The notes under the pieces are model-generated. The model made no database searches. It was not told the origin of the DNA and worked only from the letters and a program-made list of their open reading frames with translations. From the NCBI GenBank assembly GCA_905221605.1, contig CAJNDS010002243.1, positions 124,001 through 188,000 of the forward strand: 64,000 bases of DNA. Reading direction: 5' to 3'. Shown here piece after piece: positions 47,112-56,965 of the stretch (position 1 is its first letter; every line of letters starts with the position of its first letter). Both the position numbers and the translations under genes were made by a program. The stretch is from Symbiodinium natans (taxonomy: Eukaryota > Sar > Dinophyceae > Suessiales > Symbiodiniaceae).

Positions 47112-47242
47112 CGGTTAGGGTTTAGGGTTTAGGGTTTAGGGTTTAGGGTTTAGGGTTTAGGGTTTAGGGTTTAGGGTTTAGGGTTTAGGGTTTAGGGTTT
47201 AGGGTTTAGGGTTTAGGGTTTAGGTTTTAGGGTTTAGGGTTT
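47112..47242. repeat. TTTAGGG array
   Basis: About 18 units, starting 14 bp after a probable stop codon (47098-47100). Confidence 0.95.
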
Positions 47243-47510
47243 CGGGCGCTCAAAACACGGGCCCCGGCGCCTGGCGAGCAATCGAGGTGCATCGGACGTC
47301 CCATCAAGAGGACTCCAGCAGTAGACTCTTTGACTTAGGGTTGAGGGTTTAGGGTTCAGGGTTATAGGGTGTAGGGCTTAGGGTTTAAGATGCTTAGATT
47401 GATAGTCCTAACAGGGCTGTACTTATTCCACCTCAAAGCTCCGCGGACAGCAGAGCTAGATGGAACCGGACCCTCGTTTCGAGAGCAAAATCGGCGCGAC
47501 TGCTTCAGGC

Positions 47511-47650
47511 CCAGGGGGTCCATTTGTAGTACTATTATGGAATTAAAGGTTTAGGGTTTAGGCTTTAGGGTTTAGGTACCCAAAAATCCTATTGAGTATG
47601 GTTGTTGTGTACCGAATTCCAGAAGAGTACTACAAATGGACCCTCTGGGA
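47511..47650. mobile_element. MITE family B copy carrying a telomere-like insert
   Basis: Left GGGTCCATTTGTAGTACTAT, right AGAGTACTACAAATGGACCC. 47546-47574 (29 bp of TTTAGGG units) interrupts GGAATTA|GGTACCC, which is continuous in the copy at 53955-54064. Confidence 0.75.
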
Positions 47651-47835
47651 GGGTTTTCATGGGCTTTTGCCTCTGATCCCTAAGGTTGTACCCTTTTAGG
47701 GGGTTTGGGGACCTTTTTCAAGATATCCCGTGATAGACTGCAGAACTATGAATTCCTTGCCACAAATAAAACCTTGAGACCTGAACCACGTAAGCTCGCA
47801 AGACGCACTGCCAAGTGAGACATGATGCCCTTAAT

Positions 47836-47943
47836 CAGAGGGTCCATTTGTAGTACTATTCTGGAATTAGGGACCCAAACACCTTACTAAATCGGGTTGT
47901 GGGTTGCCGAATGCCATAATAGTACTACAAATGGACCCTCTGG
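47836..47943. mobile_element. MITE family B copy without insert
   Basis: Left AGAGGGTCCATTTGTAGTAC, right AGTACTACAAATGGACCCTC. About 108 bp. Confidence 0.75.
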
Positions 47944-48673
47944 GTTAGTTACAAGTGGAGTTACAAGTGCCCTTCTGCAGTGTCCTAAGTTAATTATGGG
48001 GGGGTCAGTTCTGTACATCATGGTCCCGTTTTTGGGCATCCTAAATATTAGGGGCCGTAGTATAGTAGGGATCTGAAAAGGGACCATGATTTAGAGAACT
48101 CACCACATCATTTGTTCAGCCATGAATCGAAGAGGAGTCTGCTGGATTTGGGTTGGGGCATAGGCTTCAGTACCTTCCTTTAAAGGGATCTGAAGTATGG
48201 GCCCTGAATTTGTACAGGGTATATAAGGGGTGTATAAGGGGCCCCATTTATTGCAAGGCCCAGATTAAGGGACCATATAACTACCCTAAGAAGTGGGGTA
48301 ACTCGGGGATGAGGTGCCCATAGAATCTTTTCCCGGGACCTGTATGGGAATGTATAAGGAACTCAATTTCCAAATTCCAACCTTAACCCTATAGGCCCTA
48401 CACCCTACATAATCACCCTCCATAATCCCTTGAGGGGTTAATATATGGGTCGGGACGATGACTAATTGCATTCCCTGATGGTCACTATATAATTGTACTA
48501 AGAACCCCCCCCAAAAAAAAAATACTCTAGTACCTAGTTTCTCAAATCCTAAACCCAACACCCTAAACCCCTTTTGGCTTTGATGGCTTAGATACGTTGA
48601 TGGAGCCTTCCTGCCTGACAGGGTTTTAGGGGCTTGGCGCTCAGGAAACCCTAAGCCCTAAACCCTAAATCCT

Positions 48674-48740
48674 AAACCCTTAAACCCTTAAACCCTTAAA
48701 CTCTTAAACCCTTAAACCCTTAAACCCTAAACCCTAAACC
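48674..48740. repeat. CCCTTAAA octamer array
   Basis: About 6 copies of CCCTTAAA, then standard CCCTAAA units. Confidence 0.85.
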
Positions 48741-48958
48741 CTGAACCCGATAGTATAGCACAGCTCTCTGATTCAATGATCCCTCTGAATTCCAACCTCG
48801 GCTCCAGGGTGCAGCTGAGTGATCCTTACACCCCCAAACCCGGCGCACAAAGGGTGTCAAGCACCTTAGATGGCAGGACTGGGGTTTAGGGTTTAGGGTT
48901 TAGAGTTTAGGGTTTGGGGTTTGGGGTTTAGGGTTTAGGGCTAACGTCGCCATCACAC

Positions 48959-49165
48959 ATGTCCAAGACGGGATTCTTGCGGCTTAGGTTTCAGGTAGAA
49001 TCCCAGAAACGGTTCACTCTGCGTCATATGGTGGCAGATGGGTGCGTCACTGAGAGCGCGCACCATCAATCTTTTCACGTCAGCGAGCTCCCCCTCAGGA
49101 GAGGGGCCCTTGTGCAAGAATCAGGCGCAGAATGTCTCAACAGCCTCGAGGTGTCGGGGCTTTAG
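48959..49165 (+). CDS. Possible exon or small ORF
   Basis: 68-codon frame starting MSKTGFLRLRFQVESQKRF, in unique sequence between two telomere-like tracts, with ordinary amino-acid composition. It ends where TTTAGGG units begin. Not identified. Confidence 0.2.
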   Translation: MSKTGFLRLRFQVESQKRFTLRHMVADGCVTESAHHQSFHVSELPLRRGALVQESGAECLNSLEVSGL

Positions 49166-49967
49166 GGTTTAGGGCTTGTAGCAAGGAATCAACCAGCAAA
49201 TGCTCGTGGGCAATCATGTTCCATGGATGTGCATGTCATGGCTTTCCCTACTACCCCGCTAAAGAACCTTAATTACTTAATTACGCTTGTGATTATTCCC
49301 CAAGTAGCCTTAATTACGGGGGGGGGGGGGGTAGTATAGAGGGGGGCAGTAGCGGAACCCGAAACCCTAAAACCTAAACCCTAAACCCTAAAACCTAAAC
49401 CCTAAACCCTAGAGGGGGGTAGCAGGGGAACCTATGAGTAGATCGTAAGTCAAGCAGCAAGTCCCGTGTGGCAGGTGAGTCGAGGGTTTCAGGGTTTAGG
49501 GTTGAGGGTTTAGGGTTTAGGGGTTGGAGATCAGAATTATGATTCAGGGTCCTGTTGTGCAGGGTTCGGAGCTGTTTTTGCAGCAGAAGGGTGTTTTAAA
49601 TGGTTTTCTGAGCCTAAACCCTAACCCTCAACCCTAAACCCTAAACCCTAAACCCTTAACCCTAAACCCTAAACCCTTGACCCTATAAACCTGAAGCCTA
49701 GGGGATGTTGATTTCATGTGAATCTCAGCCGGCCAAAGCCACAAGCTCCAGAAGTACCAACTTGCAGGGTTTAGGGTTTAGGGTTTAGGGTTTAGGGTTT
49801 AGGGTTTAGGGTTGGAGTTTTGGGCTTCGGGAATTGGAGTGTTGGGTTGCCATGATGAGTTTGCTCTCTGACATGTCTCACTCCTATATGATGGATACAT
49901 CTGGGCTTATGGAAGCATTGCGAGGAGTAAGCTTCACTGCACTTAGTTACCCTGCACCTACCTTGGG

Positions 49968-50063
49968 CACGAAATGACCCCTAAAACGGTTTAGGGTTCA
50001 TATACCTCAATAGGAATTTTAGTATATGACCCAATTTGAGGGTTCATTAAGGTAGTAGTCCTT
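49968..50063. mobile_element. Introner family C copy
   Basis: Left CCTTGGGCACGAAATGACCC, then CTAAAACGGTTTAGGGTTCA, ATAGGAATT and a closing GGGTTCATTAAGG. The right inverted end is degraded. Confidence 0.5.
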
Positions 50064-50683
50064 CACCGGTTATTGGCGCGGGAAGAAGTCCTGTAGCACC
50101 TAATCTCCCTGTCATGCCTTGGCAGCAGTGAGGGGGATGAAGATATAGCTTTAAGGGCTTCAGGCTTTGGGTTTAGGAGGTTGGATGTAGCCCTAAACCC
50201 TAAACCCTATAAACCCTAACCCTATAATTCCTATAAACCCTATAAACCCGATAAACCCTACAAAAACTGGAAACCCTATAAACCCTATGAAGCCCCAAAC
50301 CCTTGGTGTTTAGAGCTCGGTCACATGTCGCAATGCTGTTCCACGCGATCCACAAGAAGCCGGACACCCCTGGAGTTGAACGCCAAGCTGCCTGCTGGAG
50401 GGGAGGCTGCTGGGCCAACATGCGCTTTAGGGGTTTAGGGGTTTAGGGGTTTAGGGTTTCGGGTTTAGGGTTTAGGGTTTAGGCGGCTTAGGTTTAGAGT
50501 TGACTTTGGGGTGGAGGGTTTTGGGGTTCAAGTGAGGTGGACCTTTCACCCCATCTGCCAAAGTGCACTGTAGTACAGAGTTTTTCTCCGCAAGTGTTAA
50601 AGCCCTTTAAGCCCTGAAGACCCTAAACCCTAAACCCTAAACCCTAAACCCTAAACCCCTGAAGTCAACCTGAGGATGCTCCC

Positions 50684-53600
50684 ATGTTGTTCCCGATGTA
50701 CACCTTGGCCGCCGAAAAGTTGCTGGGGATGACCAAGATCGACCCGCACGAGGAGTTGAAGGCTTCTGCATATATATATATATATATATGTTTGGGGTTT
50801 AGGGTTTAGGGTTTAGGGTTTAGGGTTTAGGGTTTAGCCTATATTTTGTGTATGTTATTCTTTTTGGGGGGGGGTGCAGTTTGGTAGATACGCGGTACTT
50901 CGCCGGGCAATCAGCAACCTGAACATGCCAAGGCCTCTAGCAAGTAGGTTCTGCTTCCATGAGCGCAAGTTGAATAAGGGATGATGACCAGCGAGACCTT
51001 CCTCGTTTCGTGTTTTTGTTGTTAGGCTGGAGGGGGGCTCCAAAGCGTTAGCACTACGGAGCATGGGCCGTGCTTAGTCTTCTTCTGTGTTTCTCTCTCC
51101 ACGTCCCAAGTAGGGAATGGTGGTCTTGGAGTCAAAGCATATACTACTGAGGTAACCCTAATTAGAAGGCACAAGGTATACTTCCCGGTCTGGCCAAAAG
51201 TTGGGAGAGCTTAGAGGGTTGAGGGTTTAGGGCAGCGCTGCTTTGTTTGGGGACTCTACTCAGGTTTCTGCGAAAGGTCTTTTGCAGGGCCGTCCCTTGC
51301 CAGTAGCCTTGCTCTGAGGTGTTTGCTGCTTTTCTGCTGACTCGCACCCTAACCCCTAAACCCTACACCCTAAACCCTAAACAACCGTACTGTGGAGGCC
51401 CGTGGAGATGTCGTCGTCTTCCACGACAGCATGGGGAACGCCGGTTTTGTGTCGCACCAGTGGGTTGATGAGCAGCACCCGGATCCGGAATTCAAGCAGA
51501 TGCGGGTGCTTCAGGACGCCTTGAAGTGCCTCTTGCAGAGTTCTGGGTCAATCCCAGTAGATTTAATGACGGAGAATGCTGTGCAAAATGCCAAAGGCAT
51601 CTCTTTCCGTGAGTTCCAGTCCAGACCTTTGTTTTTATGGTACGACTACATCTCTGTCCCGCAAATGCGGCTGTCTTCTCTCTACGCCTCGGGCGCGGAC
51701 GTGAGGAGCGAGCAGGCCAGGGCCATCAATAGCATCCCTGCCTACATTGCCAAGTGCCGCTACTTCTTCGCGCTGTGCCCAGTGCCTTGGGGACGGTATA
51801 TGAACCCTGAAGTTGGGGTCACACACCCTATATTACCATAATTCTCATTAATTGAGGTATATGAACCATAAACCCTGTTAGGCTTCATTTTTGTGAACCA
51901 TAGACCCTTTAAGGCTTCATTTTTGTTCTCCAAGATGATCTATGAGGCCTATTAAGGTATATGAACCATAAACGCTTTTAGGCTTCGTTTTTTCCCAAGG
52001 TGATCGATTGTCCTCTGCAGGGTCGGGTGATGAATGCCATGAGCTGGGCACGGCGCGGGTGGTGTCGCGTCGAGCGTGCATCGCGTGAGCTTTCCAAGCA
52101 CCTTGGCGACCAAATGAATCCTAAAAGGGCTAAGGGTTTAGGGTTTCGGGCTTATAGCCCTTATTAGGAAAAATAGTAGTATAGGGTAGTTGACCCAATT
52201 TCTTAGGGTTCATGTGGTCCCCCTCAAGGCATGATACATGGTTTCTAGTGCAAACTTCGACCTCACTGGAGCTTGTCGGCACCGCGTTTTCCTTCGTCAC
52301 CGGGTCCGTTGGCGAGGGTGCGTTCACGGTGGCGAGCGATCGAGCGAAGCTCGGCCCGGTCATGCAGACAATCGTGAGGCAAAAGCTGAGGCTGTCACTC
52401 CAAGAAGGTGATCTGCCAGGCTACCGTCGGCACCTTAACTTACAGGCCGTACACCTCCGAGACCTTGGTGTGGAGCACGTCAAGGTCGCCGACCTTGGCC
52501 TGCACTTCGAGGCAGATGTCGAGGATGTCTGTGCTGGTGACGTGGTGGCCTCGTTCCTTCAGCAGAACGGGCTTGCGGCGGTCACTGCGAAGGATGCTGC
52601 GGGCTGGTGGCCGCTGCACTACGCGGCCCTGTCGGGGAACCTTGAGGACCAAATGAATCCTTAACTTGGGTCACGTGCCCTATACTCATATTGCTAAAAA
52701 TTCCTATAAAGGTATGTGAACCATAAGCCCTTTAAGGGTTCACCTGGTCCCCCAAGGAATGTGGAGGTCCTCAGGGGCTTGCTGTCGCAGCGCGCGGATG
52801 TGAATCGGCGAACCTCCAAGAGCGAACCAAAGTTGGGGCTCCCACCCTGGGTCTCTGCTTTGGACCTGGTGCCTTGGGCACCAGATATATTCTAAAAGGG
52901 TTTAGGGTTCATAGACCTGAATTGGAAATCATAGCCACCCTGGTCTCTGCTTTGGACCTGGTGGTCTTGGGAACAAAGTCCTAGAAGGGTTTAGGGCTCA
53001 GGATTTAGGGTTTGGGGTTTCGGGTTTAAGGTGTAGGGTTCATAGACCTGAATAGGAATTATAGGAGTACAGGGTCGATGGCCCTAATCTTCGGGTTCAT
53101 TTACTCCCCTCAAGGTGGTCTTCTACAAGCACAACGATGCGGCGCAGCTGTTAATCGCAGCACGGGCACGCCTGCAAGGTGGACGGGCTATTATACCCTG
53201 TACACCCCTTAAGGCCCTTTATAGGCTTGATTATGGGATAAATAGGGCCTAATGTTAGTGGCTAACCCTATAACCCTGAAAAAGGCCGGTTGATTACTGG
53301 GGTTATGGGGCCTAATAGCCCCCTAAACCCTATCAACCCTATAATCCCTATAAACCCTATAAACCCTATAAACCCTATAAACCCTATAAACCCTACAAAC
53401 CCTATAATCCCTATAATCCCTATAAACCCTAAACCCTTCCTGGAAGGTGGGTTCTTGCCCGCCATGCAGTACGCGGCCGCCGCGGACAACGCCGAGGGCA
53501 TCCGGTTGCTCTGCGTGGCCGGCGGAGACGCCCTGGGACGAAACCTCTTCGGCTCCTTGGGGTCCACATGAAAACCTGAAAGGGTTTAGGGTTCATTCAT

Positions 53601-55103
53601 AGACCTTAATAGGAGGTATGGTAGTGTAGGGTATATGAGCCCCAATGTTCGGGTTCTGAAGTATGGTAGTCCAGGGTATATGACCCCCAAGTTTAGGGTT
53701 TATGTGTTGCCCAAGGCTCGACGACCCTGGATTCTGCGGCGGCGTTTGGCGCGCGGGGGGCCTTGGAAGAGCTCTTGAGCCGGGCGCGCCCCAGCCGAAA
53801 CGACATCTGCCTGGCACTCCAGGACGGTCTATCATACCCTAGAGCCCCTTAAAAAAAACGGTATACCCTATAGCCCCTTAAAACGGTATACCCCACAACC
53901 CCTTGGGTTGATCATGAACCCCTTAAACAGGCCCTTTATAGAGGTTCTTATGGGCCAAGAGCGTCCATTTCTAGTAGTATTGTGGAATTAGGTACCCAAA
54001 AACCATACTAAATAGTGTTTTGGGGTACCTAATTCCATAACAGTACTACAAATGGACCCTCTGGGTGGGGATAATGGAGCCTAATAGCCCAAACGACATC
54101 TGCCTGGCACTCCAGGCCGCCATGCTCCACCGGGGGGGGTCGGCAGAGATGGTGCAGCTCTTGATCGACCGGAGGGCTGCTGGGTATGGTGCTGTTGGGA
54201 TGTTTTTTGTTGCTTTGCCCTTTCTTTTTCTTGTGAGGGAAATGCTTATGTTTTGAATTCCTTTCTTTTTCTTGTAAGGGAGCCTATTCAGAATTCATAC
54301 ATGACTTTTCAAAGGGGTGCCAAGCACAACTCAGGCTGACGTGAACTTCCAGGTGGACATCCGCCGTGATCTGAACCGCTTCTCACGCCTCGTCACCGCA
54401 GCCAACACCCTGCAACACAGGCTTGGAAGAATCACGGCCAACTCCGTCCAGGCTTGGCCCTTTTCCCTTGTTTAGGGTTTTGGGTTTTGGGTTTAGGGTT
54501 AGGGTTTAGGGTTTAGGGTTTAGGGTTTAGGGTTTAGGGTTTAGGGTTTAGGGTTTAGGGTTTAGGGTTTAGGGTTTAGGGTTTAGGGTTTAGGGTTTAG
54601 GGTCTTGGTAGCCCAGTGGTACCTTTTTTCTTTTGGGGGGGGTTTCAAGGTTCCCTTATAAAGTAACCAAGCCAAAAAGAGGGGTGCCCTTATTATACTG
54701 TTTCAAGGTTCCCTTTTAAAGTAACCAAGCAGGCCTTCCATGCTCACGGTCAGACGCCCCTGATGGCGGGCTTGAAGTCAGCACAATGCGAGGGCGCTGC
54801 TGCGCTGATCGCGGCGGGAGCCCAGCTCCTTGGGGACGAAATGAACCCTAAAATTGGGGTCATATACCCCTGACTCCTATATAATTCCTATTAAGCTAAT
54901 ATGCAGCCCTAAACCCTTTTAGGGTTCATATGTCCTCCCCAAGGTTGGAGCTCAAGAACTACCGCGGCTGGACGGCAGCCGACTTCACCACAGGACAGTC
55001 GCTCCCGGACTTTCTACAGCAGGGCCTCGACGGAGACCCCGCTGAGTGCCAGAGAGTGTTTTCCCTTGCGCTCCCCGACGGCTACGTTGAGGTAGCCCTT
55101 TAG
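50684..55103 (+). CDS. Dinoflagellate 'SHQW'/ankyrin family protein, 12 exons, 594 aa
   Basis: Exons: 50684-50761, 51398-51781, 52000-52097, 52229-52636, 52757-52868, 53115-53178, 53447-53551, 53716-53822, 54116-54175, 54335-54451, 54733-54824, 54944-55103 (stop TAG 55101-55103). The total is 1785 nt and all phases agree. Residues 1-26 begin MLFPMYTLAAEKLLGM. Residues about 40-190 hold the motifs FVSHQW, FLWYDY, AYIAKCRYFFALCP and WARRGWCRVERASREL, which I recall as a very common dinoflagellate N-terminal domain of unknown function (perhaps TIR/TIR-like in fold; unproven). Residues about 300-565 carry degenerate ankyrin repeats (GWWPLHYAALSGN, HGQTPLMAGLKSAQ, RGWTAADF). The C-terminus reads SLALPDGYVEVAL. 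Eleven introns: donors GT (3), GC (6), GA (2), every acceptor AG|G. No signal peptide or membrane helix is evident. The start ATG is the first in frame after a stop at 50660-50662, but a non-coding leader exon cannot be excluded. Confidence 0.85.
50762..51397 (+). other. Intron 1 of the SHQW/ankyrin gene
   Basis: GC-AG intron of 636 bp (TTGAAG|GCTTCT ... GTGGAG|GCCCGT), the longest in the gene. It holds an AT microsatellite (about 50770-50789), TTTAGGG units (about 50791-50838) and a CCCTAAA remnant before the acceptor. Small ORFs inside it were judged non-coding. Confidence 0.65.
51782..51999 (+). mobile_element. Introner family C, intron 2
   Basis: Starts GTG CCTTGGGGACGGTATATGAA and ends ...TTCCCAAG|GTG; GTG is duplicated. 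The interior has two further copies of a 'CATAAACCCT..TAGGCTTC' end segment, so the 3' end was locally duplicated. Confidence 0.65.
52098..52228 (+). mobile_element. Introner family C, intron 3 (GC donor)
   Basis: Reads GCA CCTTGGCGACCAAATGAA ... TTCATGTGGTCCCCCTCAAG|GCA. The duplicated GCA supplies the GC donor. It contains a short expansion of TTTAGGG-like units next to the left inverted repeat. Confidence 0.75.
52637..52756 (+). mobile_element. Introner family C, intron 4 (GA donor)
   Basis: Compact 120-bp copy: GAA CCTTGAGGACCAAATGAA ... GTTCACCTGGTCCCCCAAG|GAA. The GAA duplication forces a GA-AG intron. Splicing restores the ankyrin core AALSGNVEVLRGLL. Confidence 0.75.
52869..53114 (+). 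mobile_element. Introner family C, intron 5, with internal tandem duplication
   Basis: GTG is duplicated at both ends. Inside it, 52935-52963 repeats the last 30 bp of the upstream exon (52842-52871) with one G lost, followed by a second introner left half. TTTAGGG-like units sit beside the inverted-repeat end. Confidence 0.7.
53179..53446 (+). mobile_element. Introner family D, intron 6
   Basis: GT-AG, flanked by GTGG on both sides. The element starts GGACGGGCTATTATACCC and includes TAATAGCCC as an inverted end. It is followed by a CCCTATAAA/CCCTATAATC array (about 53325-53435). Confidence 0.6.
53552..53715 (+). mobile_element. Introner family C, intron 7 (GC donor)
   Basis: Reads GCTC CTTGGGGTCCACATGAAA ... 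TTTAGGGTTTATGTGTTGCC then CAAG|GCTC. The 4-bp GCTC is duplicated. A 'TATGGTAGT..AGGGTATATGA' segment occurs twice inside. Confidence 0.7.
53823..54115 (+). mobile_element. Introner family D, intron 8 (GA donor), with a nested MITE and 26-bp flanking repeat
   Basis: The element begins GGTCTATCATACCC and ends CCTAATAGCCC. A copy of MITE family B (53955-54064) is nested inside. The 26 bp at 53798-53823 (AAACGACATCTG...CTCCAGG) recur at 54091-54116, directly abutting the element end. The intron can only use the GA donor after CTCCAG. Confidence 0.65.
53955..54064. mobile_element. MITE family B copy inside intron 8
   Basis: Left GCGTCCATTTCTAGTAGTAT, right CAGTACTACAAATGGACCCT. It is nested in introner family D. 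Confidence 0.75.
54176..54334 (+). mobile_element. Introner family E, intron 9 (GC donor)
   Basis: GCTG is duplicated at both ends. The 3' end, AAAGGGGTGCCAAGCACAAC followed by TCAG, closely matches a stand-alone stretch near 39298-39322, showing it is a dispersed element. The interior contains two 'CCTTTCTTTTTCTTGTRAGGG' segments. Confidence 0.6.
54452..54732 (+). mobile_element. Intron 10: telomere tract plus MITE family F remnant
   Basis: GC-AG intron. 54469-54602 is mainly (TTTAGGG)n. It is followed by a TCTTGGTAGCCCAGTGGTACC-type element (left end at 54604), whose 'TTCAAGGTTCCCTTATAAAG' segment is present twice. Confidence 0.65.
54825..54943 (+). mobile_element. Introner family C, intron 11 (GC donor)
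   Basis: 119 bp: GCT CCTTGGGGACGAAATGAACC ... TTTTAGGGTTCATATGTCC then TCCCCAAG|GTT. It has the cleanest pair of inverted ends, with CCCTAAAA and TTTTAGGG as their inner parts. Confidence 0.75.
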
Positions 55104-55115
55104 GCTCTCGAATTT

Positions 55116-55236
55116 CTAAGGGTCCATAAACCCTAAACCCTAAACCCTAAACCCGAAACCCGAAACCCGAAACCCTAAACCCTAAACCCTAACCCTACAG
55201 CCTACATTCCCTATTTTCGGTACATGGACTTTTTAG
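55116..55236. mobile_element. MITE family H, degenerate copy with telomere units inside
   Basis: Left CTAAGGGTCCATAAACCC and right GGTACATGGACTTTTTAG. Between them is a CCCTAAA/CCCGAAA array (about 55129-55190). Confidence 0.45.
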
Positions 55237-55883
55237 GGGTTTCACTCCCAGGCCGAGCCAGCAGGATCTGGCGGGGCCCGGCATAGGCAGGGGCCAGCCA
55301 CTAGAGCGTCGTATCTGCTTATTATAACTAAGTGTCCTGGGTCTTTTCTGCAGATGTCAGCTATGCTGCAGCATACGGTATCTAATCTATGCCGTGTATG
55401 GACATTGACATATCTGGTTATTCATTTTTTACTTATGTATTTCTGTTTAAATTTATTTATATATTTATTCATTTATGTATGTATGGATGAAATTAATTAA
55501 TTCAATCTTTTTTATTTGTTTGTATGTATATTCATATTCATAGTCGCACGTGAATTTGCATATGCACACATACATATATGTATATATATATATATATACA
55601 TATCATATGTAAATCACCTTACTGTCTGGTTCCAGAGAGGCATTGGGGCAGAGCTGCTCCACTCGGTCCGTGCTCAAAGCATTTTTCCGGATCGGGAGGC
55701 CTCTGCCGTCGATCTTAAAAGATCAGCCACCGAAATTTGGAGGCCACGGCGGATAAGGTTTTTCCTACTGTAAATGAGCTGAGCTCGCTTGACAAGAACC
55801 CAGTAGCACGGACTCCGCTCCATCTGATGCGTAGAAAGGAGCGTGACGGCACGGTCTGGCCGATATGTCCACATGGGGGACAT

Positions 55884-56006
55884 ACAAGGAGGGGCCCCCT
55901 TACTAGACTAACTGTAGTTAAGGGACTTATAACCTAAGTTAGGATCCTTATAACCCAGTTTAGGGTCCTTCTAACTCTACTTATAACTAAGGGGGCCCCG
56001 CCTTGT
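55884..56006. mobile_element. MITE with ACAAGGAGGGGCCCCCTTA ends
   Basis: Left ACAAGGAGGGGCCCCCTTA and right TAAGGGGGCCCCGCCTTGT are inverted with one mismatch. The interior has three 'CTTATAAC' motifs. Confidence 0.75.
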
Positions 56007-56272
56007 AGCCTGCTGGTATGACAGGACAACCCTCAGTGCTCATAAGAACTGCTGGATAACCCTCCCATCCCCTTCCCACCTCCCCCTCCCACCTTCAGGG
56101 TTGAGGGTTTAGGGTTTAGTGTTTAGGGTTTAGGGTTTAGGGTTTAGGGTCTAGGGTTTAGGGTTTAGGGGCTCTTTGTTAGCATGAGGGGAAGCGGTTG
56201 AGTTTTCAGATGGCTCTTCGACTGGAATGTATAACCCCTGAACCCTAAACCCGACTGTGTTTCTTGCAGGTA

Positions 56273-56387
56273 TCCAGAGACTCCAATATCCCTTAATTAA
56301 ATTAAGGAATATACCTGAAATTATAGTAGGATCCTTGATATGATTTAAGGTATACTCCTTAATTCAGGGATATTGGAGTGTCTGGGA
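56273..56387. mobile_element. AT-rich MITE with long inverted ends
   Basis: Left TCCAGAGACTCCAATATCCC continues TTAATTAAATTAAGG. Right CCTTAATTCAGGGATATTGG continues AGTGTCTGGGA. The inverted repeat is nearly 40 bp per side and could fold as a hairpin. The left end directly follows ttgcaggta. Confidence 0.75.
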
Positions 56388-56777
56388 TTTGTTTCTGTAG
56401 GTTTGTTAGTACAGGGCCTACAGGAAGGGCCACATTGAATCCCATTGTAGTGAAGGGACGTCTAGCCTGGGATATCGTGCTGAATCACTACTTCTGAGCT
56501 CTGACGACTCGGGTTTATAGAGTTTGGGGCCTCTAGTAGGGTCCAGGCAAGCCTAACCCTAAACCCGAAACCGGAATTTGGATCCAGAACCTTAAATCTC
56601 AAGGAGAACCGGCGCCTCGCTGTCTTGGAGTCGGCGTGGGCACTTCAGTCTCCACACCAGGTGAGAATGCCTTGGGGGCCGAATGGAGGTCTGCGAAAAT
56701 AGGAACGCTTAAAAAAGACCCCTAATAGTAGGATTCCCTTACAGTAGGGACCCCAGTAAGGTACCCCTGATTTCGGA

Positions 56778-56873
56778 GACCCCTAAACCCTAAACCCTAA
56801 ACCCTAAACCCTAAACCCTAAACCCTAAACCCTAAACCCTAAACCCTAAACCCTAAACCCTAAACCCTAAACC
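56778..56873. repeat. CCCTAAA array
   Basis: About 13 perfect units. Confidence 0.95.
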
Positions 56874-56965
56874 CTGTCTTGTAAAGCCTCCTAAAGCCCT
56901 CAACAAAAGCCCCCTACAAACCCCTAGAAGTGAGGCGCCCAAGACGCCCATCCTCACCTCCTTGG

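Larger units (their letters stand above)
48000..50683. other. Repeat and MITE-remnant stretch upstream of the 12-exon gene
   Basis: Holds MITE right ends (about 48266-48292), CCCTAAA/CCCTTAAA tracts, a family C introner (49968-50063), a CCCTATAAA block (about 50205-50290) and a CCCTAAA tract just before the start codon (50623-50659). No promoter element could be recognised. Confidence 0.5.

Noticed and set aside
51635-51826. Minus-strand ORF inside the 12-exon gene
   Set aside because: It is antisense to the well-supported SHQW-domain exon.
52935-52963. A separate exon repeating the end of the upstream exon
   Set aside because: It has lost one base relative to the first copy and would shift the frame; the first copy joins the next exon in phase.
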